54,209 nt of DNA from an uncultured Lachnospiraceae bacterium. GTDB taxonomy: Bacteria; Bacillota; Clostridia; Lachnospirales; Lachnospiraceae. Position 1 is the stretch's first letter, and each line of letters begins with the position of its first letter. This document shows positions 1 through 7,462 of this stretch, one piece after another. The notes below the pieces were generated by a model. It saw only the letters and a list, made by a program, of their open reading frames with translations. It did no database searches and was not told the DNA's origin. The position numbers and the translations under genes are program-made. The DNA lies in contig CAJTUB010000012.1 of the NCBI GenBank assembly GCA_910579465.1, forward strand, positions 1-54,209, read 5' to 3'.

Positions 1-2
1 TA

Positions 3-164
3 GGTGGAGTTGATATTTTGTATGAGAAATTGATTGAGTCAGCAACCAGTACAGAGGATTACCTGAAGAATTTATATGACTTTATGGAAGATATTGACGA
101 TAGGTATAACCAGACAATAGATGCTGACAAAATCAGTGCATTATGTAGATTGGCGAAACAGTAA
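3..164 (+). CDS. C-terminal fragment of an unrecognised protein (5' end outside window)
   Basis: An open frame runs from the window edge to a TAA at 162-164 and gives 53 residues that end in LCRLAKQ. It is hydrophilic and probably helical, with several acidic residues (YDFMEDIDDRY). The stop is only 3 bases before the ATG of the sigma-like gene at 168, so the two are almost certainly co-transcribed and translationally coupled. Base composition is AT-rich like the next three genes, which places it in the same accessory block. I do not recognise the family from this tail. Confidence 0.6.
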   Translation, partial: GGVDILYEKLIESATSTEDYLKNLYDFMEDIDDRYNQTIDADKISALCRLAKQ

Positions 165-167
165 GGT

Positions 168-1220
168 ATGGATAATACAGGTGATAGAAAGAAACTCGTT
201 GAGAGAATATTACAAACTGAATATGAAAAAAAGGGTTTTCTCTTAGAGGATGATATCCTAGATATCTGTATTGAACACGATTTGGATTTGGTAGAGATTG
301 ATAATTTATGCGATAAGTTACTTCATCAAAAAATGATTGTGAAAGATACTGAAACAATGAAGGATATTAGTGATAAGGAGTCCTATGTGGATAGAAGTCA
401 CTTGGATTATGATGTGCTCCTAGTGAAGATTAAGTATGAGTATCCTAATTGTGCGGCAATTATTGATGCGATATTGGACATTTTACCGCCGCAGTCAAAA
501 GAATGGCAGACTATAATAACCGAAGCAAAAAATGGAAATAGTTATGCTAAGGACAGAATGATTAGGATGTATCTTAGGACAGTGATGAAACAGGCGTACT
601 ATTTTTCGAAAGACTATTATTGCGATTTTGAAGAAGCTTTTCAAAATGGCGTGATTGGTTTGATAAATGCGATTGACAAATATGATGCCACAAGTCCTGA
701 CTTATTTTCATCCTATTTTCCTCTGCGGGTAAGGCAGTACATGCAACGAGAAGGAACCATTAGGGGAACAATTCTCCAATATCCTGCACATTATCGAGAC
801 CAGCTAAATGTTATTGTTTCTGATGCTAGTAGTATAATAGAAGAGGACAATTTTGAAGAAGCGGTAAGTTTGGTGGCTGATAAAGTAAAATCGCAATCAG
901 GCTTATCGGATGAAGAAATAATTAAGTATATTTTGCCATACTTGGAAGTTCCGAATGATTTAGAAGCAGAAGATATTATTGAGATTATATTGCAGAGTAC
1001 GATGAAGGAACCTGTGAAAGAAGTGTTATCAATCTTAAATGATAGAGAACGCTATGTGTTGGAATTGCGATATGGACTTGTAGATAAGCAAGAACGTACA
1101 TTGGAAGAGGTTGGTGGAATATTGAATGTAACAAGAGAACGAGTAAGGCAGATAGAGGCAAAAGCTTTAACGAAATTACAACATCCTTTTCAAAGCAGAA
1201 AATTCAAGGATTATTTGTAA
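168..1220 (+). CDS. Sigma-70 family RNA polymerase sigma factor, AT-rich island type
   Basis: This 350-aa protein carries the recognisable core of a sigma-70 factor. Residues about 135-190 match region 2: a helix with RMYLRTVMKQAYYF, then DFEEAFQNGVIGLINAIDKYD (2.2) and SSYFPLRVRQYMQR (2.3/2.4). Residues about 290-345 match region 4, with ERYVLELRYGL, TLEEVGGILNVTRERVRQIE and a RpoD-like tail (ALTKLQHPFQSR). The first 60 residues (KGFLLEDDILDICIEHDLDL) resemble a region 1.1-like fold; this is tentative. Between regions 2 and 4 the sequence diverges from housekeeping factors. It sits 3 bp after the preceding frame and just ahead of a GIY-YIG nuclease and a DGQHR protein, all AT-rich. It could direct transcription of the island or serve as a structural or sensor component. 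Sigma family membership is clear; promoter specificity is unknown. Confidence 0.85.
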   Translation: MDNTGDRKKLVERILQTEYEKKGFLLEDDILDICIEHDLDLVEIDNLCDKLLHQKMIVKDTETMKDISDKESYVDRSHLDYDVLLVKIKYEYPNCAAIIDAILDILPPQSKEWQTIITEAKNGNSYAKDRMIRMYLRTVMKQAYYFSKDYYCDFEEAFQNGVIGLINAIDKYDATSPDLFSSYFPLRVRQYMQREGTIRGTILQYPAHYRDQLNVIVSDASSIIEEDNFEEAVSLVADKVKSQSGLSDEEIIKYILPYLEVPNDLEAEDIIEIILQSTMKEPVKEVLSILNDRERYVLELRYGLVDKQERTLEEVGGILNVTRERVRQIEAKALTKLQHPFQSRKFKDYL

Positions 1221-1257
1221 ATTATTTGACTGGTGATAAAGAACGAAGGTGAATTAC

Positions 1258-1767
1258 GTGAATATGGTTGATATGTGTAGAAGAGAAAAAGAGCTAACGT
1301 TAGAATTTATCCTTAATATTGATAAATGGAAAACTATTGATTTAGAAATAAAGCAAATAGTATCAGGGCAATGGGAGTTCATTAAATTTATGAACGAAGA
1401 TTGTACTAGCATTAATAAGGATATTGATAAAGTACCAAATGATAAAGGTGGAATATATGTCTTTTTATTAAAACCAGAAATTATACCTAATTTACATACA
1501 TATATTATGTACATAGGTCGAGTTAGAAGAAAGAATGGATTTAGTTTACAAAGGAGATGCAAAGAATATTTATCAGATGATCGGGTTAAAATTGCTTATA
1601 TGAGGGAGTTGTGGGGAGAAGAATTATATTTTTACTATTTCCCGTTAGAGGATGATGATCTTATAGAACGTGTAGAACGTGAATTAATCAGGGTTATTAT
1701 GCCACCATGTAATTCACAAATACCAGAGCAATATATTAGTTATTTACCTACAATAAATGCATTTTAG
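1258..1767 (+). CDS. GIY-YIG domain nuclease-like protein
   Basis: About 170 aa with one GIY-YIG domain. GGIYVF and the spaced YIMYIGRV form the two signature strands. The following LQRRCKEYL supplies the expected arginine. ERVERELIRVIMPPCN gives the catalytic glutamate and the late asparagine typical of the family. GIY-YIG domains cut DNA one strand at a time and occur in repair, homing and restriction enzymes. The start is uncertain: an AAGGTG site at 1246-1251 suits GTG 1258 best, but GTG 1249 and ATG 1264 are possible. It lies 37 bp after the sigma gene and 18 bp before the DGQHR gene, so the three form an operon. The first 60 residues are not recognised and may confer specificity. Confidence 0.8.
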   Translation: MNMVDMCRREKELTLEFILNIDKWKTIDLEIKQIVSGQWEFIKFMNEDCTSINKDIDKVPNDKGGIYVFLLKPEIIPNLHTYIMYIGRVRRKNGFSLQRRCKEYLSDDRVKIAYMRELWGEELYFYYFPLEDDDLIERVERELIRVIMPPCNSQIPEQYISYLPTINAF

Positions 1768-1785
1768 GAAAGAAGGTTATTTGAT

Positions 1786-3054
1786 ATGAAAAAGACAGAG
1801 TTAAAATTGCCAGCAATAAGATCTAAGATGGGAATATGGGTATACTATATAAGCTCATTAAGCTTTAGTCAGGTCCAAAATTATGTTAGCCCTATCAATG
1901 ATGAATTACATAAATCGGAATTGTTAAGTCAAATGATTCAGAGAAGCATTACTGAAAATTATAGAAATATCGCCAACTATTTAATTTTGCAAGAAGAACG
2001 TTTTTTTAATGCGTTGATTCTTGCAGTATATGATGGAGAACCTCGTTGGAACGAAATAAGAATAGAAGATGAAAATGGACAAGATAACTACGATTTGGGT
2101 ATATTGACATTATCAGGTGAAGAAAAAATTTTCCCCGTTGATGGGCAACATAGGGTGGCTGGAATAAAAGAAGCATTGGAATTAAATCAAAGTATAGGAG
2201 AAGAAAGAGTACCAGTTATCTTTATTGGACATAGTAAGGATGAAATGGGAATGCAGCGTACCCGCAGGATGTTTAGTACTTTGAATAGATATGCAAAACC
2301 TGTTTCGATGAGAGATATAATTGCATTGGATGAAGATGATGTGATAGCTATTGCATCGAGAAATATAATTGACCGCTCCAATTTGTTTGAAGATGATAGA
2401 ATTTTAGATTCAAAAACCAAAGCAATACCAGATAATAATGAAAGAGCATTAACTACTATTATAACGTATTATGAGTGTAACAAGGAGCTGGTATGGCTTT
2501 TTATTAAGGATACACCAGTAAAGGGGTTAGATGAAAAACCAATCAAGGGCAAAGCAAAAGTGAATGAATATATTAGACATAGACCAAGTGACGATGTAAT
2601 TGAACATTTTACACGCGAATGTGAAGCGTATTGGTCTGCGCTTATTAGTACATGTCAAGATGCTTTTAGTATAGGAACTAATATAGGAAAATACAGAAAC
2701 AAGGATGGAGGGCATGTGTTTTTTAGACCGGTATCTTTAATTCCTTTTACAAAAGCTGTGGTACGGATAAAGGAAAGAGAAAATTTGGAGTATAGGGAAA
2801 TTATTAAAAATTTTTCCCCTAATGTGTTTTGGATTCAAAATGATATATGGAAAAAAATAATTTGGGATGATGTGAAGAAAAGTATGATTATGGGGAATTC
2901 AAAATTGATAGAATTAATTTTTTTGTATTCCTATGATAGTTCTATTTTAACTGAAGTCGAAAAAAAGAAAATAGTTAAAGAACTTGAGAGTAAATGGGAT
3001 TACCATGAAAGTGACATAATGGAAATCTTTTTGAATCGTTTATCCGGGGTGTGA
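1786..3054 (+). CDS. DGQHR domain protein (DndB-like)
   Basis: This 422-aa protein has the sequence FPVDGQHRVAGIKEAL near residue 116, the hallmark of DGQHR-domain proteins, and then RTRRMFSTLNRYAKPVS, the second conserved block in this family. The best known member is DndB, which controls DNA phosphorothioation; other DGQHR proteins are scattered in defence islands with unknown roles. The domain is related to ParB-type folds. ATG 1786 is preceded by GAAGG. The C-terminal 150 residues are unfamiliar. No DndA/C/D/E or Ssp genes are visible after it; anything upstream of the window start cannot be seen. It closes the AT-rich block, and GC rises sharply from about 3.5 kb. Confidence 0.82.
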   Translation: MKKTELKLPAIRSKMGIWVYYISSLSFSQVQNYVSPINDELHKSELLSQMIQRSITENYRNIANYLILQEERFFNALILAVYDGEPRWNEIRIEDENGQDNYDLGILTLSGEEKIFPVDGQHRVAGIKEALELNQSIGEERVPVIFIGHSKDEMGMQRTRRMFSTLNRYAKPVSMRDIIALDEDDVIAIASRNIIDRSNLFEDDRILDSKTKAIPDNNERALTTIITYYECNKELVWLFIKDTPVKGLDEKPIKGKAKVNEYIRHRPSDDVIEHFTRECEAYWSALISTCQDAFSIGTNIGKYRNKDGGHVFFRPVSLIPFTKAVVRIKERENLEYREIIKNFSPNVFWIQNDIWKKIIWDDVKKSMIMGNSKLIELIFLYSYDSSILTEVEKKKIVKELESKWDYHESDIMEIFLNRLSGV

Positions 3055-3214
3055 TTACGCTTATAAACGAGAAGAAATTTATAAAGTCATAGTGCTGTGC
3101 TAGTTAAAGGAAGAACGGGAGGTCTTATGGTTAATGATATCTTTAAAAAAGAAACCTATTAGGGGGTAAAGTAGTAGAAAAGAATAGAGTTTAATATAAG
3201 GAGGCTGATAAACT

Positions 3215-3304
3215 ATGTCTGACAGCATTATACAACGAAACGAGGACTTAATAAAGCACAATTTGAAAATTTTTGTCTTTGCCCGTTTTTATATTGAAAT
3301 CTGA
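3215..3304 (+). CDS. Short 29-aa open frame, possible gene remnant
   Basis: ATG 3215 follows a strong AAGGAGG at 3198-3204 and opens 29 codons (MSDSIIQRNEDLIKHN and an aromatic tail) before TGA at 3302. A second, 11-codon frame with its own GGGAGG lies at 3127-3162. Good ribosome sites in front of such short frames suggest either leader peptides or the stumps of genes lost when the island recombined. I do not recognise either peptide. Apart from these and the promoter at 3437, the stretch 3055-3523 holds nothing I can name. Confidence 0.25.
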   Translation: MSDSIIQRNEDLIKHNLKIFVFARFYIEI

Positions 3305-3436
3305 TTACAAAGTTACGCTTCGGAAAATTAGATGTGATGAGAGGAATCTTGCAATAAGTTTATTCGATTTGTTTTATATTCAAATTTAAGTATTCATTCA
3401 TGCTATTCATGTCCGACAGCTCTTCCCCGCATTAGA

Positions 3437-3465
3437 TTGAAAAATTTTCATTTTCATGCTAAAAT
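3437..3465 (+). promoter_or_regulatory. Predicted sigma-A promoter of the WYL pair
   Basis: TTGAAA (3437-3442), a 17-bp spacer and TAAAAT (3460-3465), with TGC just ahead as an extended -10. It lies 60 bp before ATG 3524, and so argues that the gene does not start at the earlier in-frame ATG at 3437. Confidence 0.65.
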
Positions 3466-3523
3466 GTTTCCAATGACAAAGCATACATATTCCGGAATTT
3501 ATTCCGCACGAAAGGGAGCCAAA

Positions 3524-4783
3524 ATGCCATACAACGAGCTGATTAAGAATTTTGAAAAAGTAAGGGCATATATGCGTGAGTTTTATGTTTACGGATTCAA
3601 AAGCAGAAGTGAGTATGATGCCAAAAGCGCGCGCTCCTATGATGATGTGCGCCGGAGGATTGAGAGCTGGCTGGGGGATTATATGCGTTTTACGCAGACC
3701 CCGGAGGGGAAGAGCGTGTTTCTTTCCGTGGACAGCCGCGTAACCTGCCGGAATCCTTTTTATAAGGCGTGGAAGGCGAAGAGCTTTACCGACGGGGACA
3801 TTACGCTTCATTTTATTCTTTTTGATATTCTATATGCTCCAGAGGTCAGGAAGACGCTTTCTGAGCTGGTGGAGGAGATTGACCGGTATCTGGGCTGTTC
3901 GGAGAGTCCGATGACGTTTGATGAGTCTACGGTGAGGAAGAAGCTGAAGGAGTATGCGGACGAGGGGATGATCCGGATGGAAAAGGAAGGACGCCGGGTG
4001 CTTTATAGCAGAATGCCGGAGGTGCCACTTTCCGCTTTGACGGATGTGATTGATTTTTTCAGTGAGGCAGCGCCCTGCGGGGTGGTCGGCTCCTTCCTGC
4101 AGGAGAAGCAGGAGCCGCACCGGAGCTTTTTTTCTTTTAAGCACCACTACATAACGCAGGCAATCGACAGCGATATTCTGGCAGTTCTTTTTGATGCCAT
4201 CCGGCAGGGCAGGTATATTACGGCAGATAATCTGGGGAGGCATTCTGCTGTGGCGCGGACTGTTCGGCTGGTGCCTCTTAAAATTTACATAAGCGCACAG
4301 AACGGGCGTCAGAATCTGATTGCTTACCACGAAAAGGCGAACCGCCTCAATTCGTATCGACTGGACTATATGTCTAATGTCAGGATAGAGGAGCCTTGTG
4401 AGCGCTTTGGGAGCCTGCGTGAGTCGTTTCATAAGGCGGAGGCGCATATGTGGGGCGTAAATTGCCGGTGGAGCACGAAACGTCTGGAGCATGTCGAATT
4501 TGAAGTACGGGTCGGGGAGGAGGAGCAGTACATCGTTCAAAGGCTGGAGCGTGAGAAAAAGTGCGGGCAGGTGGAAAAGATAGACGAGCACCATTACCGG
4601 TATTGTGCCGATGTGTTTGATACTAACGAGATGCTTCCGTGGATTCGGACCTTTTTGTCCCGCATCACAAAAATGAATTTTTCTAACCGTACATTGGAGA
4701 ACAGGTTTAAAGACGATGTCCGGGAAATGTACCGGATGTATGGCATTGACGGAGACGGAGGCGACGGGGATGATATTCAGTGA
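3524..4783 (+). CDS. WYL-domain transcriptional regulator (first of a pair)
   Basis: About 419 aa. A helical N-terminus (YNELIKNFEKVRAYMREFY) and a helix-turn-helix-like block with ESTVRKKLKEYADEGMIRM near residue 145 precede a WYL domain at about residues 225-300 (AIRQGRYITADNLG, LVPLKIYIS, RLDYMSNVRIEEP). A C-terminal WCX-type extension ends near FSNRTLENRFKDDVREMY. WYL domains bind nucleic-acid or nucleotide ligands and usually control stress or DNA/RNA damage genes. ATG 3524 has an AGGGAG site 5 bases ahead, and the promoter at 3437-3465 rules out the longer start. The gene overlaps the next by 14 bp. The pair precedes a candidate Y-RNA-like transcript and rtcB, so control of RNA repair is the likely job; that part is inference. 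Confidence 0.82.
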   Translation: MPYNELIKNFEKVRAYMREFYVYGFKSRSEYDAKSARSYDDVRRRIESWLGDYMRFTQTPEGKSVFLSVDSRVTCRNPFYKAWKAKSFTDGDITLHFILFDILYAPEVRKTLSELVEEIDRYLGCSESPMTFDESTVRKKLKEYADEGMIRMEKEGRRVLYSRMPEVPLSALTDVIDFFSEAAPCGVVGSFLQEKQEPHRSFFSFKHHYITQAIDSDILAVLFDAIRQGRYITADNLGRHSAVARTVRLVPLKIYISAQNGRQNLIAYHEKANRLNSYRLDYMSNVRIEEPCERFGSLRESFHKAEAHMWGVNCRWSTKRLEHVEFEVRVGEEEQYIVQRLEREKKCGQVEKIDEHHYRYCADVFDTNEMLPWIRTFLSRITKMNFSNRTLENRFKDDVREMYRMYGIDGDGGDGDDIQ

Positions 4784-5678
4784 ATTGTATTCGGTCTACT
4801 ACAATACGGTTGCCAGAATCATTGCAATGGCGTTTCAGCCCGGCGTCACTGAAAAGGAGCTTCAGCAGTGTGTTGTGGAGCATGCATTTTCAGAGAGCGT
4901 ATTGACGATTTTACCGGCGCTGAAGGCGGGAAAATGGCCATTGCTGCAAAAGGACCTGACGCCGGTGTTACAGCATGTGCCGGAAATGCCGTTGACAATG
5001 CTGGAAAAGAGATGGCTTAAGGCAATTATGGAGGATTCCCGGATAAAGCTGTTTGATATTGAAATGCCGGAGCTAGGCGGGGTGGAGCCGCTTTTTACGC
5101 GGGATGATTACAGGATATACGACCAGTATGCGGACGGGGACCCGTTTGAGGATGAGACATATATCCGGCATTTCCGGCTGCTCCTGTCCGCAATGAAAAC
5201 AGGGCGCCCGGTCAGGATTACCATGAAAAACAGGCATGGAAGGGAGATGAGGGTGAGGTTTTATCCCAGGGGCTTTGAGTATTCGATGAAGGATGATAAA
5301 ATCCGGGTGCTGGCAGACGGATGTAAGTTCAGGCAGTTTAATCTCGGACGCATCCTAAGCTGTGAATACTATGAAGGCAACGGTCCCTGGACAGAAAAGC
5401 CGCGGGAGGAACGGTGCAGGGAGCTGACGCTGCTGATTACAGACGAACGCGACGCGCTGGAACGGGTGATGCTCCACTTTGCCCATTTTGAAAAGCAGGC
5501 GGAGCGTGCAGACGGGGAGAGATATATCCTCCGGCTGAAGTATGAGGAAAGCGACGAGACGGAGCTTGTCATCCGGATTCTTTCCTTCGGGCCGTATGTG
5601 AAGGTGCTGGAGCCGGAAAGCTTTGTGGCGTTAATAAAGGAACGTTTAATCTTACAAAAAAGCTGTGGGCTCCGATGA
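4770..5678 (+). CDS. WYL-domain transcriptional regulator (second of a pair)
   Basis: About 302 aa. The N-terminal half is helical (YNTVARIIAMAFQPG, MLEKRWLKAIME) and carries no obvious classical DNA-binding motif. Residues about 140-215 form the WYL domain: SAMKTGRPVRITMKN, MRVRFYPRGFEYSMKDDKIR and FRQFNLGRILSCEYYEG. A C-terminal extension follows. ATG 4770 has purine-rich GGAGGCGACGGGG ahead and lies inside the end of the first WYL gene, so the two are translationally coupled and may form a heteromer. Its stop lies within the loop of a terminator hairpin at 5656-5694, which ends the regulator transcript before the structured RNA begins. Confidence 0.82.
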   Translation: MIFSELYSVYYNTVARIIAMAFQPGVTEKELQQCVVEHAFSESVLTILPALKAGKWPLLQKDLTPVLQHVPEMPLTMLEKRWLKAIMEDSRIKLFDIEMPELGGVEPLFTRDDYRIYDQYADGDPFEDETYIRHFRLLLSAMKTGRPVRITMKNRHGREMRVRFYPRGFEYSMKDDKIRVLADGCKFRQFNLGRILSCEYYEGNGPWTEKPREERCRELTLLITDERDALERVMLHFAHFEKQAERADGERYILRLKYEESDETELVIRILSFGPYVKVLEPESFVALIKERLILQKSCGLR

Positions 5679-5694
5679 GTTCGCAGCTTTTTTT
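5656..5694 (+). terminator. Intrinsic terminator overlapping the second WYL stop codon
   Basis: AAAAAGCTG (from 5657) pairs with CAGCTTTTT (5684-5692) and continues one wobble and one G-C pair inward; the loop holds the TGA at 5676-5678 and a T run follows the stem. Confidence 0.7.
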
Positions 5695-5696
5695 CC

Positions 5697-5725
5697 GTGA
5701 AAAGGAAAAAGATACCTCCTATAAT
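5697..5725 (+). promoter_or_regulatory. Predicted promoter of the tRNA-like RNA
   Basis: A perfect TATAAT at 5720-5725 lies 17 bp after GTGAAA (5697-5702, four of six -35 positions). Initiation near 5732 would put the transcript end two bases before the first long stem (5734-5741). Confidence 0.5.
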
Positions 5726-5731
5726 ATAGCC

Positions 5732-5915
5732 ATAAGATGCATACAGCAAAGAATCCCAACCCTATGGAGAACGTGGCAGAAGTATTTCGCACGGTAGAAT
5801 GCCGAAAGGCTGCATCTTGAAAAGGCACCAACAGCAATCGTGAATAGCTAAGTGGTATAGCAGCGGATGTATCATCCGCGTACGCGGGTCCGAATCCCGC
5901 TTCCAACGGTGCCTT
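5732..5915 (+). ncRNA. Candidate Y-RNA-like (YrlA-type) RNA with a tRNA-like module
   Basis: Two modules are visible. The 5' one closes with AAGATGCA (5734-5741) against TGCATCTT (5811-5818), with a bulge and a further GC pair; GCCGAAAG at 5801-5808 resembles, as I recall it, the GNCGAANG motif tied to Ro60 binding. The 3' one mimics tRNA: an 8-bp acceptor-like stem AAGGCACC (5822-5829) with GGTGCCTT (5908-5915), a D-arm GCTA-AGTGGTA-TAGC (5847-5861), a GCGGATG/CATCCGC hairpin at 5863-5879, and a T-arm GCGGG-TCCGAAT-CCCGC (5884-5900). It is not an ordinary tRNA: 17 bases separate acceptor and D-arm, 7 separate T-arm and acceptor, the anticodon loop would lack U33, and no CCA is encoded. Bacterial YrlA RNAs carry such a module and sit beside Ro60/RtcB genes, as here. 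Transcript ends are inferred. Confidence 0.7.
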
Positions 5916-5918
5916 GAA

Positions 5919-6144
5919 CTTCCGCACTTTATGCTCCAGGGCTGTACGGTAACCTGATTTTGCAGGCGCGAACGCTTCACCGGACTTCCTCTAAGCGCTG
6001 TTAAGCCGCTCGGGTGTGTCCTCGCGCCTAACCAGCGCTAAGAGGTGATTCCGGTTGCGCTAAAAACCGCGGTCCTTCGGACAAATGCAAAATCAGGTTG
6101 CCGTACAGCCTCTGGAACTTCTAAGGTCGCTAAAAAATGCGGAA
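5919..6144. repeat. Long inverted-repeat element, copy 1
   Basis: CTTCCGCA (5919-5926) and TGCGGAAG (6137-6144) are terminal inverted repeats. Inside, 25-bp arms at 5940-5964 and 6086-6110 are complementary at 24 positions, and a further pair at 5989-6000 and 6033-6044 matches at 11 of 12. The right end shares TGGAACTT and TAAAAAATGCGGAA with the 30.9-kb copy. No transposase frame is present. It lies between the tRNA-like RNA and rtcB and would fold into a long hairpin if transcribed. Confidence 0.75.
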
Positions 6145-6216
6145 GCGCAATGATACTACATATGGATTCTGTCGGATACCGGCATTGATTGGAAGGTGAA
6201 AAAGGGGGATAATGCA

Positions 6217-7425
6217 ATGTTTGAGATTAGAGGGAAGGTAGCTACCGCTATCTGCTATGCAACCGTGGTTGAGGAGGAGGCGATTGAGCAGATCCGGCGG
6301 ATGTGTGATTATGAATTTACCGAGCATGCGAAAATCCGGATTATGCCGGATGTCCATGCCGGAAAGGGCTGCACCATCGGTACGACAATGACGATTGCTG
6401 ACAAGGTGGTTCCGAATATTGTCGGCGTGGATATCGGCTGCGGCATGTATACGGTTGAATTAGGGAATATCGATATTGATTTTGAACGGGTGGATGAGGC
6501 TGCCCATTTTATTCCGAGCGGAAGAGAGGTCTGGGAGGGGCGCATGGAGCGGTTTGACCTTACAGGGCTCCGCTGTTACCGGAACTTAAAGCAGACCAAA
6601 CGTCTGGAAAGGAGTCTGGGAACCCTGGGAGGAGGCAATCATTTCATTGAGATTGATGTTGCCTCGGACGGGACGAAGTATCTGGTCATCCATTCCGGGA
6701 GCCGTAACCTCGGCAAGCAGGTGGCAGAGTATTATCAGGGCCTTGCGGTTGATTTGAACGCCGGTAAGGAGGATTACTTTGTTAAGAGGGACACTCTGAT
6801 CCGTACCTATAAGGAGCAGGGACGCCGCAGTGAAATCCAGAAGGCACTGAAGGAAATGGAGAAGGAGTGGAGGGCGAAGGAGCCTGCGCTTCCGACGGAG
6901 CTTTGTTATCTCTATGGCACCTATCTGGAGGACTATCTGTATGATGTGGAAATCTGCCAGCATTTTGCAAGGCGCAGCCGTGAGAGAATGGCGGAGATTC
7001 TTCTGGAGCGCACGGGGATGACGGCAAAATCGGCGTTCCATACCATTCATAATTATATTAACACTGAGGAAATGATTCTCCGCAAGGGTGCGATTGCGGC
7101 ACATGAGGACGAATTGGTCCTGATTCCGATTAATATGAGGGACGGCAGCGTGTTAGCGAGGGGCAAGGGGAACCCGGAATGGAACTATTCTGCTCCCCAC
7201 GGCGCCGGAAGGGTGATGTCAAGGGCAAAGGCAAGGGAAACGCTTGACCTGGAGGCATATAAGAAAACGATGGAAGGGATTTATACGACCTCCGTCAATG
7301 AGGCTACCATCGACGAGGCACCTATGGCGTATAAATCCCTGGAGGATATTATTGATGTGATCAGGGAGTCGGTAGAGGTAATTGATATTTTAAAGCCGGT
7401 TTATAATTTCAAGGCGTCAGACTAG
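6217..7425 (+). CDS. rtcB: RNA-splicing ligase RtcB
   Basis: About 402 aa, the usual short bacterial RtcB length. The metal and guanylate pocket is complete: GVDIGCGM (Asp and Cys ligands), LGGGNHF (Asn, His), VIHSGSRNLGKQ (His) and SAPHGAGRVMSR, whose histidine is the one guanylylated in the family. RtcB joins 2',3'-cyclic phosphate or 3'-phosphate RNA ends to 5'-OH ends with GTP and Mn2+, repairing tRNAs cut by ribotoxins. ATG 6217 has AGGGGG 7 bases ahead and begins with the family-typical FEIRGKVATAICYA; the earlier GTG at 6196 is less likely. It is followed 37 bp later by the Ro60-like gene. No RtcA cyclase, archease or RtcR is visible; the upstream WYL pair probably replaces RtcR. Confidence 0.95.
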   Translation: MFEIRGKVATAICYATVVEEEAIEQIRRMCDYEFTEHAKIRIMPDVHAGKGCTIGTTMTIADKVVPNIVGVDIGCGMYTVELGNIDIDFERVDEAAHFIPSGREVWEGRMERFDLTGLRCYRNLKQTKRLERSLGTLGGGNHFIEIDVASDGTKYLVIHSGSRNLGKQVAEYYQGLAVDLNAGKEDYFVKRDTLIRTYKEQGRRSEIQKALKEMEKEWRAKEPALPTELCYLYGTYLEDYLYDVEICQHFARRSRERMAEILLERTGMTAKSAFHTIHNYINTEEMILRKGAIAAHEDELVLIPINMRDGSVLARGKGNPEWNYSAPHGAGRVMSRAKARETLDLEAYKKTMEGIYTTSVNEATIDEAPMAYKSLEDIIDVIRESVEVIDILKPVYNFKASD

Positions 7426-7462
7426 AAGCAGGGCTGCGCCGTGCAGGAATGGAGGAAAAGCG

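Noticed and set aside
5822..5915. Ordinary tRNA gene between the WYL pair and rtcB
   Set aside because: D- and T-arms look right, but the acceptor stem is separated by 17 and 7 extra bases, the anticodon loop lacks U33 and pairs into a 7-bp stem, and there is no CCA. It fits a tRNA mimic better.
5919..6144. Insertion sequence between the tRNA-like RNA and rtcB
   Set aside because: Terminal inverted repeats are present, but there is no transposase frame and no evident target duplication; treated as a transposase-less repeat.
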